Origin: Roseburia sp.
Lineage (GTDB): Bacteria > Bacillota > Clostridia > Lachnospirales > Lachnospiraceae
Direction of reading: 5' to 3'
Length of the DNA: 51,609 nt
Assembly (NCBI GenBank): GCA_023664265.1
Contig: JAMPFV010000008.1
Location: 1-51,609 of the forward strand
Numbering within the stretch: position 1 is the stretch's first letter; each line of letters opens with the position of its first letter. Shown here piece after piece: positions 8,522 through 14,611 of the stretch. The position numbers were made by a program, and so were the translations under genes. Under the pieces are notes generated by a model. The model was not told where the DNA came from. It made no database searches and saw only the letters and a program-made list of their open reading frames with translations.

Positions 8522-9494
8522 GGTGCTCCCTGAAACTCTTCGTGTCCTTTTCCAGATTTTCCACCGTCTTTTTGACAATGCCCTGTTCCGCGGCGTCGGA
8601 GCGTTCCGCAAGCTGCGCCTTGAGGCTTTGAAGCTCGCCGTACATGCTCTTATAATTGCCGTCCATCTCCGCCATGTACCGTCGGATTTCCTCCAGGACG
8701 GGGATCTCTTCGGGGACATGCTCTTCCACGACTTTCTGCAGGGTATCGAGCGGCGTTCTCTCCGGAAGATTGAAATATTCAAACGAAACACTGTGATCCT
8801 TCGTCCCGCCTTCCTGATGATATTGATTAATGCTCTCCTGCACCGCAGACATGATATGGGAACCCATATCGTCGATGGCCATGTCTCCGGAAAACGTAAC
8901 CTCGTCGGTGTTAAGGTCAACGGTACATTTTTCCCCGACCCGTGACGCTGCACCGTAGGCAAAATCTTCCGCACATACAACCCTGAAGAGAAATTCTTCC
9001 TTATTGTCCTTTTTCCCGAGGGAGACCACATCCGCATAGTAATCAAGCTGAAGCTCCGATCCGTGAAAATGAACGCGGCCCGCTTCCCGTGCGGAGTTCT
9101 TCGTTTCCTCCCACGCTTTTCCGATCTCCGGATGGCTGTTGACATACTCCTGAAATACCGCCATGATTTCCGTCTGCGTCTCTTTATCCTCCAACTCCGG
9201 CGAAAGTCCCGTTACGGTCATCATCTCCGGATCAACGACTGCATTCCCTCCAAACGCCGGATACCGGGAAGCATTGTCTCCCGGCACGTCTGCGAACACC
9301 GAATAAGGCAGCAGTCCCGGCCAGTTGTCGTTTTCAATGCTGATGTAGTGGTCAGCGCCCCGGCCCTCCCCGCCTTTGTAATTGAAATAGATACGTTCGT
9401 CCTGTATCTTCAATATTCTTCCCTGCGCAGGCTCTGTCACTGCATGTTGCCCGACAAATACTTTCCCTTCGCCCGCCTTTACTTCAACAGCCAT
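8379..9494 (-). CDS. Hypothetical element protein with coiled-coil tail, fused out of frame to virB4
   Basis: Starts at ATG 9492-9494 (MAVEV) with AGGAGG upstream. Residues about 1-240 are a mixed domain I do not recognise. Residues about 245-345 are a coiled coil (EEIRRYMAEMDGNYKSMYGE) resembling the tails of DUF6674-type accessory proteins of Firmicutes conjugative elements; that resemblance is tentative. The native sequence ends near 8520. The last 45 or so codons to the stop at 8379 are virB4 DNA read in the wrong frame. The original stop is therefore lost and the protein carries a junk C-terminus. Its 5' leader and first four codons are duplicated in front of the gene at 10160-10555. Confidence 0.6.
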   Translation of the reverse strand: MAVEVKAGEGKVFVGQHAVTEPAQGRILKIQDERIYFNYKGGEGRGADHYISIENDNWPGLLPYSVFADVPGDNASRYPAFGGNAVVDPEMMTVTGLSPELEDKETQTEIMAVFQEYVNSHPEIGKAWEETKNSAREAGRVHFHGSELQLDYYADVVSLGKKDNKEEFLFRVVCAEDFAYGAASRVGEKCTVDLNTDEVTFSGDMAIDDMGSHIMSAVQESINQYHQEGGTKDHSVSFEYFNLPERTPLDTLQKVVEEHVPEEIPVLEEIRRYMAEMDGNYKSMYGELQSLKAQLAERSDAAEQGIVKKTVENLEKDTKSFREHLDGFKKPQGSGESERTCFRHAGLRQDLFRKARDTGHVPEDIGRPPHH

Positions 9495-9571
9495 AAGCTT
9501 TTCCTCCTGAAAATAAAAGTGCCTTTCCGAATCAGATCCCGGAAAGGCTGTCAACGGTTCCATATTCAATT
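9482..9571 (-). promoter_or_regulatory. Duplicated 90-bp leader with terminator-like hairpin, copy 1
   Basis: A direct repeat of 10543-10632 with three mismatches by eye. On the minus strand it contains an 8-bp stem (GCCTTTCC / GGAAAGGC, 9521-9548), a T-rich run, an AGGAGG Shine-Dalgarno and the start codon plus first codons (ATGGCTGTTGAA). The hairpin and U run resemble an intrinsic terminator placed between any upstream promoter and the ribosome binding site, so it could act as an attenuator. Confidence 0.7.
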
Positions 9572-9622
9572 GTTTGTATTATGATTTGTTTAACTGCGTT
9601 CGGAATCCCTCCTTTCAGAATT

Positions 9623-9640
9623 TTATGCGACGTCGCATAA
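9623..9640. repeat. Palindrome copy (18 bp) between divergent genes
   Basis: Perfect 18-bp palindrome TTATGCGACGTCGCATAA between the minus-strand gene starting at 9494 and the plus-strand gene starting at 9704. It lies 63 bp upstream of the latter. Confidence 0.85.
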
Positions 9641-9703
9641 GATAGATAATTCTGTTTCCAAATAAAATTTTCTGTGTTACAATCTATAAAAGTAGGTGAG
9701 TAT

Positions 9704-10192
9704 ATGTATTTCTTATTTAACGATTATCGTAACATACAACTGCGTGATAATAAAGGACTGTTAAGTTATATGGATTACTCCATAAATAATTCCATTCTTC
9801 ATATCCAAAATATCGAAAGAACTCCTTTTTCACGCATTCGATATTCTGCTGATTTTCACTTTGGTACAGATGTTTTCAATGCCTTATTATTGCATCTCAA
9901 TGAAAATAATATCTTTTTTAATAAGATTACCGGCATTTTATCTTATACGGATGCAATAAATGTAAATTGGTATGGCTCAATACCTTTTTATATCGACTTT
10001 GTTTCCCATTTGGATATAAGGCTCCCCTGTCAATTAGCATTTCATTTGTTCTCTGATTTTGACTACACAAACGAAGTTGATCTTCCCATTAATCGGTCAG
10101 ACAGGATGTCCTTTATTAACGCATTTACCAGGCAACATTGTGAATTATTCAAAAATGCTTCATTTTGTTATGACATCACCTTCCCTAAATAA
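9704..10192 (+). CDS. AT-rich hypothetical protein on the opposite strand
   Basis: A 162-residue protein of unknown function and the only plus-strand gene inside the mobile region. The ATG at 9704 has AGGTGAG upstream; an in-frame codon at 9674 lacks a site. It is rich in Asn, Ile, Phe and Tyr, with no signal peptide and no membrane helix, so it is probably a soluble cytoplasmic protein. Its DNA is clearly more AT-rich than its neighbours, pointing to a separate origin. It lies between the two copies of the 90-bp leader repeat and converges with the gene at 10160-10555, overlapping it by 33 bp. The placement suggests a late-acquired cargo gene. Confidence 0.6.
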   Translation: MYFLFNDYRNIQLRDNKGLLSYMDYSINNSILHIQNIERTPFSRIRYSADFHFGTDVFNALLLHLNENNIFFNKITGILSYTDAINVNWYGSIPFYIDFVSHLDIRLPCQLAFHLFSDFDYTNEVDLPINRSDRMSFINAFTRQHCELFKNASFCYDITFPK

Positions 10193-10555
10193 CCGACAAT
10201 ATAACTCTGCTGCACTTAACCAACTCATGGTGTTTCTGGATATATTTAAATATTCCCTGTGAACAGCAGCCATTCCATACTCTTCTGATGCGCTTAATTG
10301 CATACTTTTAAGTTCTGCATATCCTCCTGTAACCCGGGTTATCAGCTCCGCGGGAGGCGAGTTCCTTTCCTGCATTAATCGCTTTATCTGCCTTGGCGCA
10401 TCATCCATACATTTTTCCAACTCCGTTTTTGTATGATAGCCCGTCAAAAACAACAGATATTCCTGCACTCTTTTCTCATATCCTTCATATTCGCTTAATG
10501 CCTGATTAACTGTATTCCACTGTTCCCGAAACATTTTCCTTGCTTCAACAGCCAT
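10160..10555 (-). CDS. Hypothetical helical protein under duplicated leader
   Basis: A 131-residue, mostly helical protein without a recognised domain. ATG at 10553-10555 (MAVEARKMFREQ) with AGGAGG in the leader repeat. It shares leader, ribosome binding site and the first four residues (MAVE) with the 8379-9494 gene and diverges straight after. The segment WNTVNQALSEYEGYEKRVQEYL and the Cys/Asp-containing middle give no family match I trust. It may be the 3' part of another gene placed under the copied leader, or a small element accessory protein. Confidence 0.5.
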   Translation of the reverse strand: MAVEARKMFREQWNTVNQALSEYEGYEKRVQEYLLFLTGYHTKTELEKCMDDAPRQIKRLMQERNSPPAELITRVTGGYAELKSMQLSASEEYGMAAVHREYLNISRNTMSWLSAAELYCRLFREGDVITK

Positions 10556-10632
10556 AAGCTTTTCCTCCTGAAAACAAAAATGCCTTTCCGAATCAGATTC
10601 CGGAAAGGCTGTCAACGGTTCCATATTCAATT
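10543..10632 (-). promoter_or_regulatory. Duplicated 90-bp leader with terminator-like hairpin, copy 2
   Basis: Second copy of the leader at 9482-9571. The stem is GCCTTTCC (complement of 10602-10609) with GGAAAGGC, followed by a T-rich run and AGGAGG. Here the inner bases GAATC/GATTC can extend the stem. The start codon and MAVE codons are included. Confidence 0.7.
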
Positions 10633-10652
10633 ATTTTCTCTCCCAACTCTTT

Positions 10653-10742
10653 AAAAGAAAGGCGGCTTTGAACCGCCTTTCCCGCCTGCCGGAGTAGGAG
10701 GCTCTGGCAGGCAGTCTATATTGTGCGATTGCCGCAATATAG
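10653..10742 (-). terminator. Three-hairpin 3' element with intrinsic terminator, copy A
   Basis: Reading the minus strand: a stem from 10717-10741 (TATATTG/CAATATA), then a 7-bp stem GCCTGCC/GGCAGGC (10684-10712). Last is a perfect 8-bp stem AAAGGCGG/CCGCCTTT (10658-10680) followed by a T-rich tail, a standard Rho-independent terminator. It follows the HigA-like gene and recurs at 12944-13030. The two extra hairpins are unusual for a plain terminator and could be a small 3' RNA. Confidence 0.75.
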
Positions 10743-10796
10743 CAAAATCATTATACCCTTGCGGAAAATAATCTTATTAACTTTTACCGCCCTGCA

Positions 10797-11102
10797 TCAT
10801 CCCATCTGTGCATACTGACATGTTGAAATACTGTCAATATCATCCATAATCTGCATCTTTATATTTCTAATGTCTATATCATCCTGAAGTTCAAGAAAGT
10901 ATTTGTCAGATACACCAAAGAATTTTGCAAGTCTTAATGATGTATCGGCTGTAATTTTCCGTCTGTCGTGTAAAATATCCTGAATCCTTGATACCGGCAC
11001 ATGAATTTCCTGTGCTAATTTATATGCCGACAATCCAAACGGTATCATAAATTCTTCTGATAATATTTCACTCATTTTGGGAGTTTCAATATAATTTTCC
11101 AT
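10797..11102 (-). CDS. HigA-like antitoxin, XRE family
   Basis: A 101-residue helix-turn-helix protein of the HigA/VapI group. The HTH spans residues about 27-80, with the typical VPVSRIQDILHDRRKITADT stretch and then LRLAKFFGVSDKYFLELQ. ATG at 11100-11102 with GGAGG upstream. HigA proteins bind and neutralise an RNA-cleaving HigB toxin and repress their own operon. No classical HigB precedes it. The gene 75 bp upstream (11178-11546) encodes an unknown basic 122-residue protein that could be the partner. It is followed by the three-hairpin element. As a stability module it could keep the decayed element in the chromosome. Confidence 0.75.
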   Translation of the reverse strand: MENYIETPKMSEILSEEFMIPFGLSAYKLAQEIHVPVSRIQDILHDRRKITADTSLRLAKFFGVSDKYFLELQDDIDIRNIKMQIMDDIDSISTCQYAQMG

Positions 11103-11177
11103 GATAACCTCCTGTCTGATGATAATTAATTTGTAATTTATATTCTTTTCTGATCCCCAAAGTACAATATATCATAG

Positions 11178-11546
11178 CTATCCCATCTCTAATAATTTTA
11201 TCATCTCCATAATATCATCCTCCGACAAATTTGCAAACCTGTAATCGAACATAAAATATTCGTGCCGCTTTCCGTATCTCACACTTGTATGTAAATGATA
11301 AAATTTCGTATATATTCTACGTTCTCGGTTATTTCTTGCTTTCCTGTATTCTCTTTTAAGATAATACGGGATTTTTACCCCATGTTTTTTATATACACCA
11401 AATTCGTCACTGCTCAGATACCGTCTTAATGACTTTCTGGGATAATTTTTCTCCGTAGGTATCCACTCAATGCTGATGTTTTCCGTTCCGTATTTTCCTA
11501 TCAGTTCTCTTCTTTCTTTTTCCGTAAATAAAACAATCTGAAACAT
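11178..11546 (-). CDS. Unknown basic protein upstream of HigA-like gene (candidate toxin)
   Basis: A 122-residue protein rich in Lys, Arg and Tyr (YYLKREYRKARNNRERRIYTK), ending in an acidic helix (LSEDDIMEMIKLLEMG). I do not recognise the family. The start at 11544-11546 (MFQIVLF) has GGGGAACAGG upstream. An in-frame ATG at 11561, or one inside the palindrome at 11573-11585, would add residues encoded by repeat DNA and is less likely. Its position directly upstream of a HigA-type antitoxin and its basic charge fit a toxin role, but this is inference from context only. Confidence 0.55.
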   Translation of the reverse strand: MFQIVLFTEKERRELIGKYGTENISIEWIPTEKNYPRKSLRRYLSSDEFGVYKKHGVKIPYYLKREYRKARNNRERRIYTKFYHLHTSVRYGKRHEYFMFDYRFANLSEDDIMEMIKLLEMG

Positions 11547-11565
11547 TTTCCTGTTCCCCATTCCG

Positions 11566-11591
11566 GATTTTATGCGACGTCGCATAAAATC
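11566..11591. repeat. Longest palindrome copy (26 bp)
   Basis: Perfect 26-bp palindrome centred at 11578/11579 with the core ATGCGACGTCGCAT. It occupies the gap between the genes at 11598-12017 and 11178-11546, 20 bp upstream of the latter's start. Confidence 0.9.
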
Positions 11592-11597
11592 ACACTC

Positions 11598-12017
11598 CTA
11601 TTTTTTCCCTGATACTTCGCAGTCCCCCAATTTTATCGTCAGTGCTTCATCCGAACGCGGTCTGTAGTACCGCTCACTGTTCAGATAGCTCTCTTTCTTA
11701 CGCTGCCGTCCCAGCTCCCTCATTTTATTTAATGCTGCCTTGTTTTCCGTAAAAAAGAATGTTACGATTTCCTCGTTAAGCAGCATATTATCCTTATTCT
11801 CTCGTCGGCGTACTCTTGAATAATGCAGCTTTGTCGCAATCTTGTTTCTGGTCTGCTTGTCAGGTGCAAACTCCATCTCATGCAGCATGTCCTGTAAAGC
11901 GGTGTCTTCCTTTCCGACTGCTTCAGCGGCCAAATCATATTCGATTTTGCATTCATCCAGAAATTTCAAAAATTCTTCCAGCTTCTTTGCCTTTGTTTTT
12001 TCTCTCTTCATTTTCAT
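11598..12017 (-). CDS. Hypothetical charged helical protein of the element
   Basis: A 139-residue soluble protein. The first 45 residues are a lysine-rich helix (MKMKREKTKAKKLEEFLKFL). A middle region contains RNKIATKLHYSRVRRREN, and the C-terminus includes SLNSERYYRPRS-like basic sequence. No domain recognised. The ATG at 12015-12017 lies close behind AAGGA, with a second ATG two codons on (12011) at better spacing. The longer frame that begins inside the palindrome at 12039 is rejected. Charge and size suggest a DNA- or RNA-associated accessory protein, but there is no direct support. Confidence 0.5.
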   Translation of the reverse strand: MKMKREKTKAKKLEEFLKFLDECKIEYDLAAEAVGKEDTALQDMLHEMEFAPDKQTRNKIATKLHYSRVRRRENKDNMLLNEEIVTFFFTENKAALNKMRELGRQRKKESYLNSERYYRPRSDEALTIKLGDCEVSGKK

Positions 12018-12038
12018 TTTCCTTAATGTGATTTCACG

Positions 12039-12060
12039 GTTTATGCGACGTCGCATAAAC
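12039..12060. repeat. Palindrome copy (22 bp)
   Basis: Perfect 22-bp palindrome with the core ATGCGACGTCGCAT, 22 bp upstream of the start codon at 12017. Confidence 0.9.
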
Positions 12061-12103
12061 TTTTCCTGTTTATATAAGGGAATCTTACCTGACGTCTTTT
12101 ATG

Positions 12104-12376
12104 TCAGCTTCCAAGGCCTGCCCGCAATGCCAACCCTCTCTTTCTCTGATGTCTGGAGACTCTGAACAACTCGTCGAAATAAATATTATCCGGCACATTC
12201 CATTCTTCCGACGGCCTGTAACATCGATGCACCCCGATGGGACTTGTTTTGCGGCCGTAATAACTCCGTTTTTCCGGTCCGCTGAAATAAGGCGGATCTG
12301 CAACGGCAATGTCAAAGCAGTTCTCCGGGAAGCTTGGAAGGAAATCCATACAGTCTCCCCTTATAAAATCACTCAT
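12104..12376 (-). pseudogene. DNA adenine/cytosine-N4 methyltransferase, 3'-truncated
   Basis: The first 75 or so codons match the N-terminus of element-borne site-specific DNA methyltransferases. They include a GDCMDFLPSFPENCFDIAV region, the catalytic DPPY motif (residues about 27-30 of the product) and FSGPEKRSYYGRK. After ELFRVSRHQ the similarity stops, and the frame ends 13 residues later. The S-adenosylmethionine-binding FxGxG region and most of the fold, about two thirds of a normal protein, are missing. ATG at 12374-12376 with GGAGAGG, overlapping the upstream small gene as TGATG. The product should be inactive. Confidence 0.75.
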
Positions 12377-12540
12377 CAATACACCTCTCCCATCAGAATA
12401 TAATAATTTCTGAGTCTTTTCAGGATAACATCCCTGCATTCCTCCTGAAGCTCCGCGGCAGAGGGGTACTCTGCCTCATTCAACAGCTCCGCATGAAATA
12501 AATCTTTTACTATCGTGTCAACAATCTGATCTCTGTTCAT
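12376..12540 (-). CDS. Small 54-residue protein coupled to the methyltransferase
   Basis: A 54-codon open frame with ATG at 12538-12540 (MNRDQIVDTIVKDLFHAELL...) and a stop whose A is shared with the methyltransferase ATG (TGATG). The sequence upstream of the start contains AAAGG and GGAG-like purine runs. The product is a compact acidic helical protein ending RLRNYYILMGEVY. Exact overlap with the next gene and normal codon use argue that it is real. I do not recognise a family. It may help control the downstream methyltransferase or come from the same accessory cassette. Confidence 0.6.
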   Translation of the reverse strand: MNRDQIVDTIVKDLFHAELLNEAEYPSAAELQEECRDVILKRLRNYYILMGEVY

Positions 12541-12548
12541 CTCCGACT

Positions 12549-12854
12549 TTATCCTTTCATAAATTTATCATTGCTCCGCCGATGCAGAGCCTCCGATCCG
12601 CTGTCATCTTCCGGGCATCCGTTATTATTAATATTATCAATGATGTATCTGAAGAAATCATCAGCGCCGATGCCAAGGACTTTGCAGAATTTCCGTATTA
12701 TTTCCATGGGCGGCTCGCTGTACCCGTTCTCGTAATTGGAGTAAGTCGGGACAGACAGTTCCAGCTTACCTGCCATTGCCTTTTGTGACATATCCGCTTT
12801 TATGCGGAGAATTTTCATCTGCTTATGTATTTTCAGATACTGTGATATCTTCAT
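12549..12854 (-). CDS. XRE-family transcriptional regulator
   Basis: A 101-residue protein with an N-terminal helix-turn-helix (residues about 12-66: ILRIKADMSQKAMAGKLELS, then VPTYSNYENG). It ends in a short Asn-rich tail. XRE regulators of this size usually repress element genes. ATG at 12852-12854 with GGAGGAGGGG upstream. Only about 33 bp separate the start from the strong terminator at 12888-12914, and I see no promoter in that gap. Its expression may therefore depend on read-through. Confidence 0.8.
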   Translation of the reverse strand: MKISQYLKIHKQMKILRIKADMSQKAMAGKLELSVPTYSNYENGYSEPPMEIIRKFCKVLGIGADDFFRYIIDNINNNGCPEDDSGSEALHRRSNDKFMKG

Positions 12855-12887
12855 CGTGTACCCCTCCTCCCTCTCTAATCCTCACAG

Positions 12888-12914
12888 AAAAAGACAGCCG
12901 AAGCTGTCTTTTTT
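12888..12914. terminator. Bidirectional terminator with UUCG loop
   Basis: On the minus strand AAAAAAGACAGC, loop TTCG, GCTGTCTTTTT: a 10- to 11-bp stem closed by a UUCG tetraloop and followed by a T tract. The plus strand also forms a terminator. It follows the second three-hairpin element and sits just before the XRE gene. Confidence 0.8.
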
Positions 12915-12926
12915 GCGATGTCGCAT
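12913..12926. repeat. Degenerate palindrome copy
   Basis: TTGCGATGTCGCAT differs from the core at two positions and is no longer perfectly symmetric. It overlaps the end of the UUCG terminator and lies 59 bp upstream of the XRE start. Confidence 0.5.
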
Positions 12927-12943
12927 AGATTTTGTTTATCCAT

Positions 12944-13030
12944 AAGAGAAAGGCGGCCTTGAACCGCCTTTCCGCCTGCCGGAGCAGGAGGCCCGACAGG
13001 CAGTCTGTATTGTGCGATTGCCACAATATA
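12944..13030 (-). terminator. Three-hairpin 3' element with intrinsic terminator, copy B
   Basis: Close copy of 10653-10742. It contains TATTGTG/CACAATA, a GCCTG/CAGGC stem and AAAGGCGG/CCGCCTTT ending in a short T-rich run. It begins directly at the stop codon of the 13032-13367 gene. Most differences from copy A keep the pairing. Confidence 0.75.
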
Positions 13031-13031
13031 G

Positions 13032-13367
13032 TTAAAACTGTAGTATTCCTGCGAGATATGTCACAAAAAGAGTAAATATCCCCCCGCCTACCGTAAGCAA
13101 TATCCCCAGCCATACACCGGAACCCCTTATTTTAGATTTTATTTCCATCCCCTCTCGCTTTCGTTCGTCAATTTCTTGAGACAGTTTATTAGCTATCTCC
13201 ATAACCACATCGCCTATTCTGTTAATCTGCTCGTTGTTTTTATCCAATCCTCTTTTAAATTCATCTTTCCATGATTTGTCTGAATCTATCTGTGTCCGTA
13301 TTGCCTTAATTTCTTCCTCCAATGTCTCTATCTTAAAATTATACTTATCCAAAGCGTCCACATTCAC
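13032..13367 (-). CDS. Coiled-coil membrane protein
   Basis: A 111-residue protein. A long amphipathic coiled coil (residues about 8-80, ETLEEEIKAIRTQID onward) is followed by one C-terminal transmembrane helix (SGVWLGILLTVGGGIFTLFV). The layout resembles small XhlA/holin-like or anchor proteins of phages and mobile elements, but I cannot name the family. ATG at 13365-13367 with GGAGAGGGG six bases upstream. It follows the ParB-context gene with a gap of 14 bp, so it is in the par operon. Its stop lies inside the three-hairpin element. Confidence 0.6.
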   Translation of the reverse strand: MNVDALDKYNFKIETLEEEIKAIRTQIDSDKSWKDEFKRGLDKNNEQINRIGDVVMEIANKLSQEIDERKREGMEIKSKIRGSGVWLGILLTVGGGIFTLFVTYLAGILQF

Positions 13368-13381
13368 ATCCCCTCTCCCTG

Positions 13382-14611
13382 TCAGCCTCCTCTTTTTAAA
13401 GCTTCATCATATGTGAAAAACAGCCTCCTGCCAAAATCAGAGAGCGCAAATTCCGTTTCCCTGCCCTTACCGTCGTGTACGCGGAACTCCGGCTCCATGT
13501 TCCTGCTCAGCAGTATTAAATCCACCGTTCCCTCCGTCACACCGTCTTCACCGCAGTAATACACCGTCTCACCCGCCTCGCAGGGGAGCAGGACGGTCAC
13601 CCGCTCAAGGTCGATGCCGGATACGCAGTCCTCTTCCGGTTCTTCCGTCTCCCCATCCGCGACTGTAACAACGTCCGTGGCTTCCGCCTCTCCGGATACG
13701 ACATCATTATCTTCTTTCCACATCCATCCGTAACATTTCTCGAAAGCTTTCCAAAAATGGTAAACAGGTATTTTTATGCTCTCGTCCGTATGAATGTAAC
13801 GAACCAGATAACCACACTGATATGATACTTCAACCGTATCGTTTTCAAACGGCAGTATCTTATCAAAAACCGTCTGTGGCGAAATGAAATTTACAACATT
13901 GCCCTTCTTAAAGAGCTCAACCAGTGCATCCATCGTATTTTGAGGAAATGAACTGTTCTTACGCGAGCCAAAAATAAATTCAATTGCATCCTCTATGCTC
14001 TCTTCATCACACGAAAACCGCATCGTTTCACTCTGCTTTTCCTCCGGCAGGGCTTTATCGCTGTCCGAAGAGGAGGACGATTCAAACTCCCTGAAATCGC
14101 CCTCTATGGTCGCAATCCGCATCTGCCCCGGCAGGGCCTTGTCCTCCCCGGCATTCTTTTCCTTTCCCTCCTCCGCATTCTTCACATCCCGAATCTCTTT
14201 GACACTCATATCGGGAGTGATCCGTTCCATGAGATGTTCATCCTTGATCGGCAGCATTTCCTGAAGCTGACTTTTGTTAAAATTCTTAAAGCGCTCACTT
14301 ATAAAAGGGCTGTCCCCGTCTACGCTGTAGGCTTTACAGATATTAATGCAGCGGGAGGCTTGGGCCTGCGAAAAACCAAATTCATTTTTCGCGCATTCCC
14401 ATATATCGGAGTAACCGTCTTCCGCATATTGTCCGTTCTCGGAAATATGCTTTAAATAATATCCGATGGCCACAAAATTCTCCGCGGAAGAGAGCATCTT
14501 CTCTCTTATTATGTTTTTGGCGTCTTCATACTTCACGTTTCTGTACCAGTCCTGAGATGTCGGCGCCACAAATGCATTCAGCGAAAATCCGAGTGTTTTC
14601 TTACCGCTCAT
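13382..14611 (-). CDS. ParB-context protein of the conjugative element
   Basis: A 409-residue protein of the type that follows ParA in CTn elements. The N-terminal region (residues 1-30, GKKTLGFSLNAFVAPTSQDW) and the segments NFVAIGYYLKHI and IWECAKNEFGFSQAQASRCI look like a DUF3102/ParB-type helical DNA-binding part. TPDMSVKEIRDV closes it near residue 140. An acidic linker and a C-terminal beta-rich domain of about 70 residues follow. ATG at 14609-14611 overlaps the end of parA, with AGGAGG inside parA, indicating coupling. Probably it acts with ParA in maintenance of the excised element; its exact role is inferred. Confidence 0.7.
   Translation of the reverse strand: MSGKKTLGFSLNAFVAPTSQDWYRNVKYEDAKNIIREKMLSSAENFVAIGYYLKHISENGQYAEDGYSDIWECAKNEFGFSQAQASRCINICKAYSVDGDSPFISERFKNFNKSQLQEMLPIKDEHLMERITPDMSVKEIRDVKNAEEGKEKNAGEDKALPGQMRIATIEGDFREFESSSSSDSDKALPEEKQSETMRFSCDEESIEDAIEFIFGSRKNSSFPQNTMDALVELFKKGNVVNFISPQTVFDKILPFENDTVEVSYQCGYLVRYIHTDESIKIPVYHFWKAFEKCYGWMWKEDNDVVSGEAEATDVVTVADGETEEPEEDCVSGIDLERVTVLLPCEAGETVYYCGEDGVTEGTVDLILLSRNMEPEFRVHDGKGRETEFALSDFGRRLFFTYDEALKRGG

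Noticed and set aside
8379..9494. Programmed frameshift making one coiled-coil-VirB4 fusion protein.
   Set aside because: No strong slippery site or stimulatory structure was found, and an N-terminal VirB4 domain is missing. A deletion joint explains the data more simply.
9640..9700. Sigma-A promoter of the plus-strand gene at 9704 (TACAAT near 9678).
   Set aside because: The hexamer 17 bp upstream matches the -35 consensus poorly, so it was not listed as a feature.
11546..12060. Longer proteins beginning MRRRI inside the palindromes at 11566 and 12039.
   Set aside because: The palindrome contains ATG and stays open in this frame, so it creates artificial N-termini. Better ribosome sites and family-like starts lie downstream.
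946..12926. CRISPR array made of the recurring palindrome.
   Set aside because: Copies are 0.4-2.8 kb apart with genes in between, no regular spacers and no cas genes.
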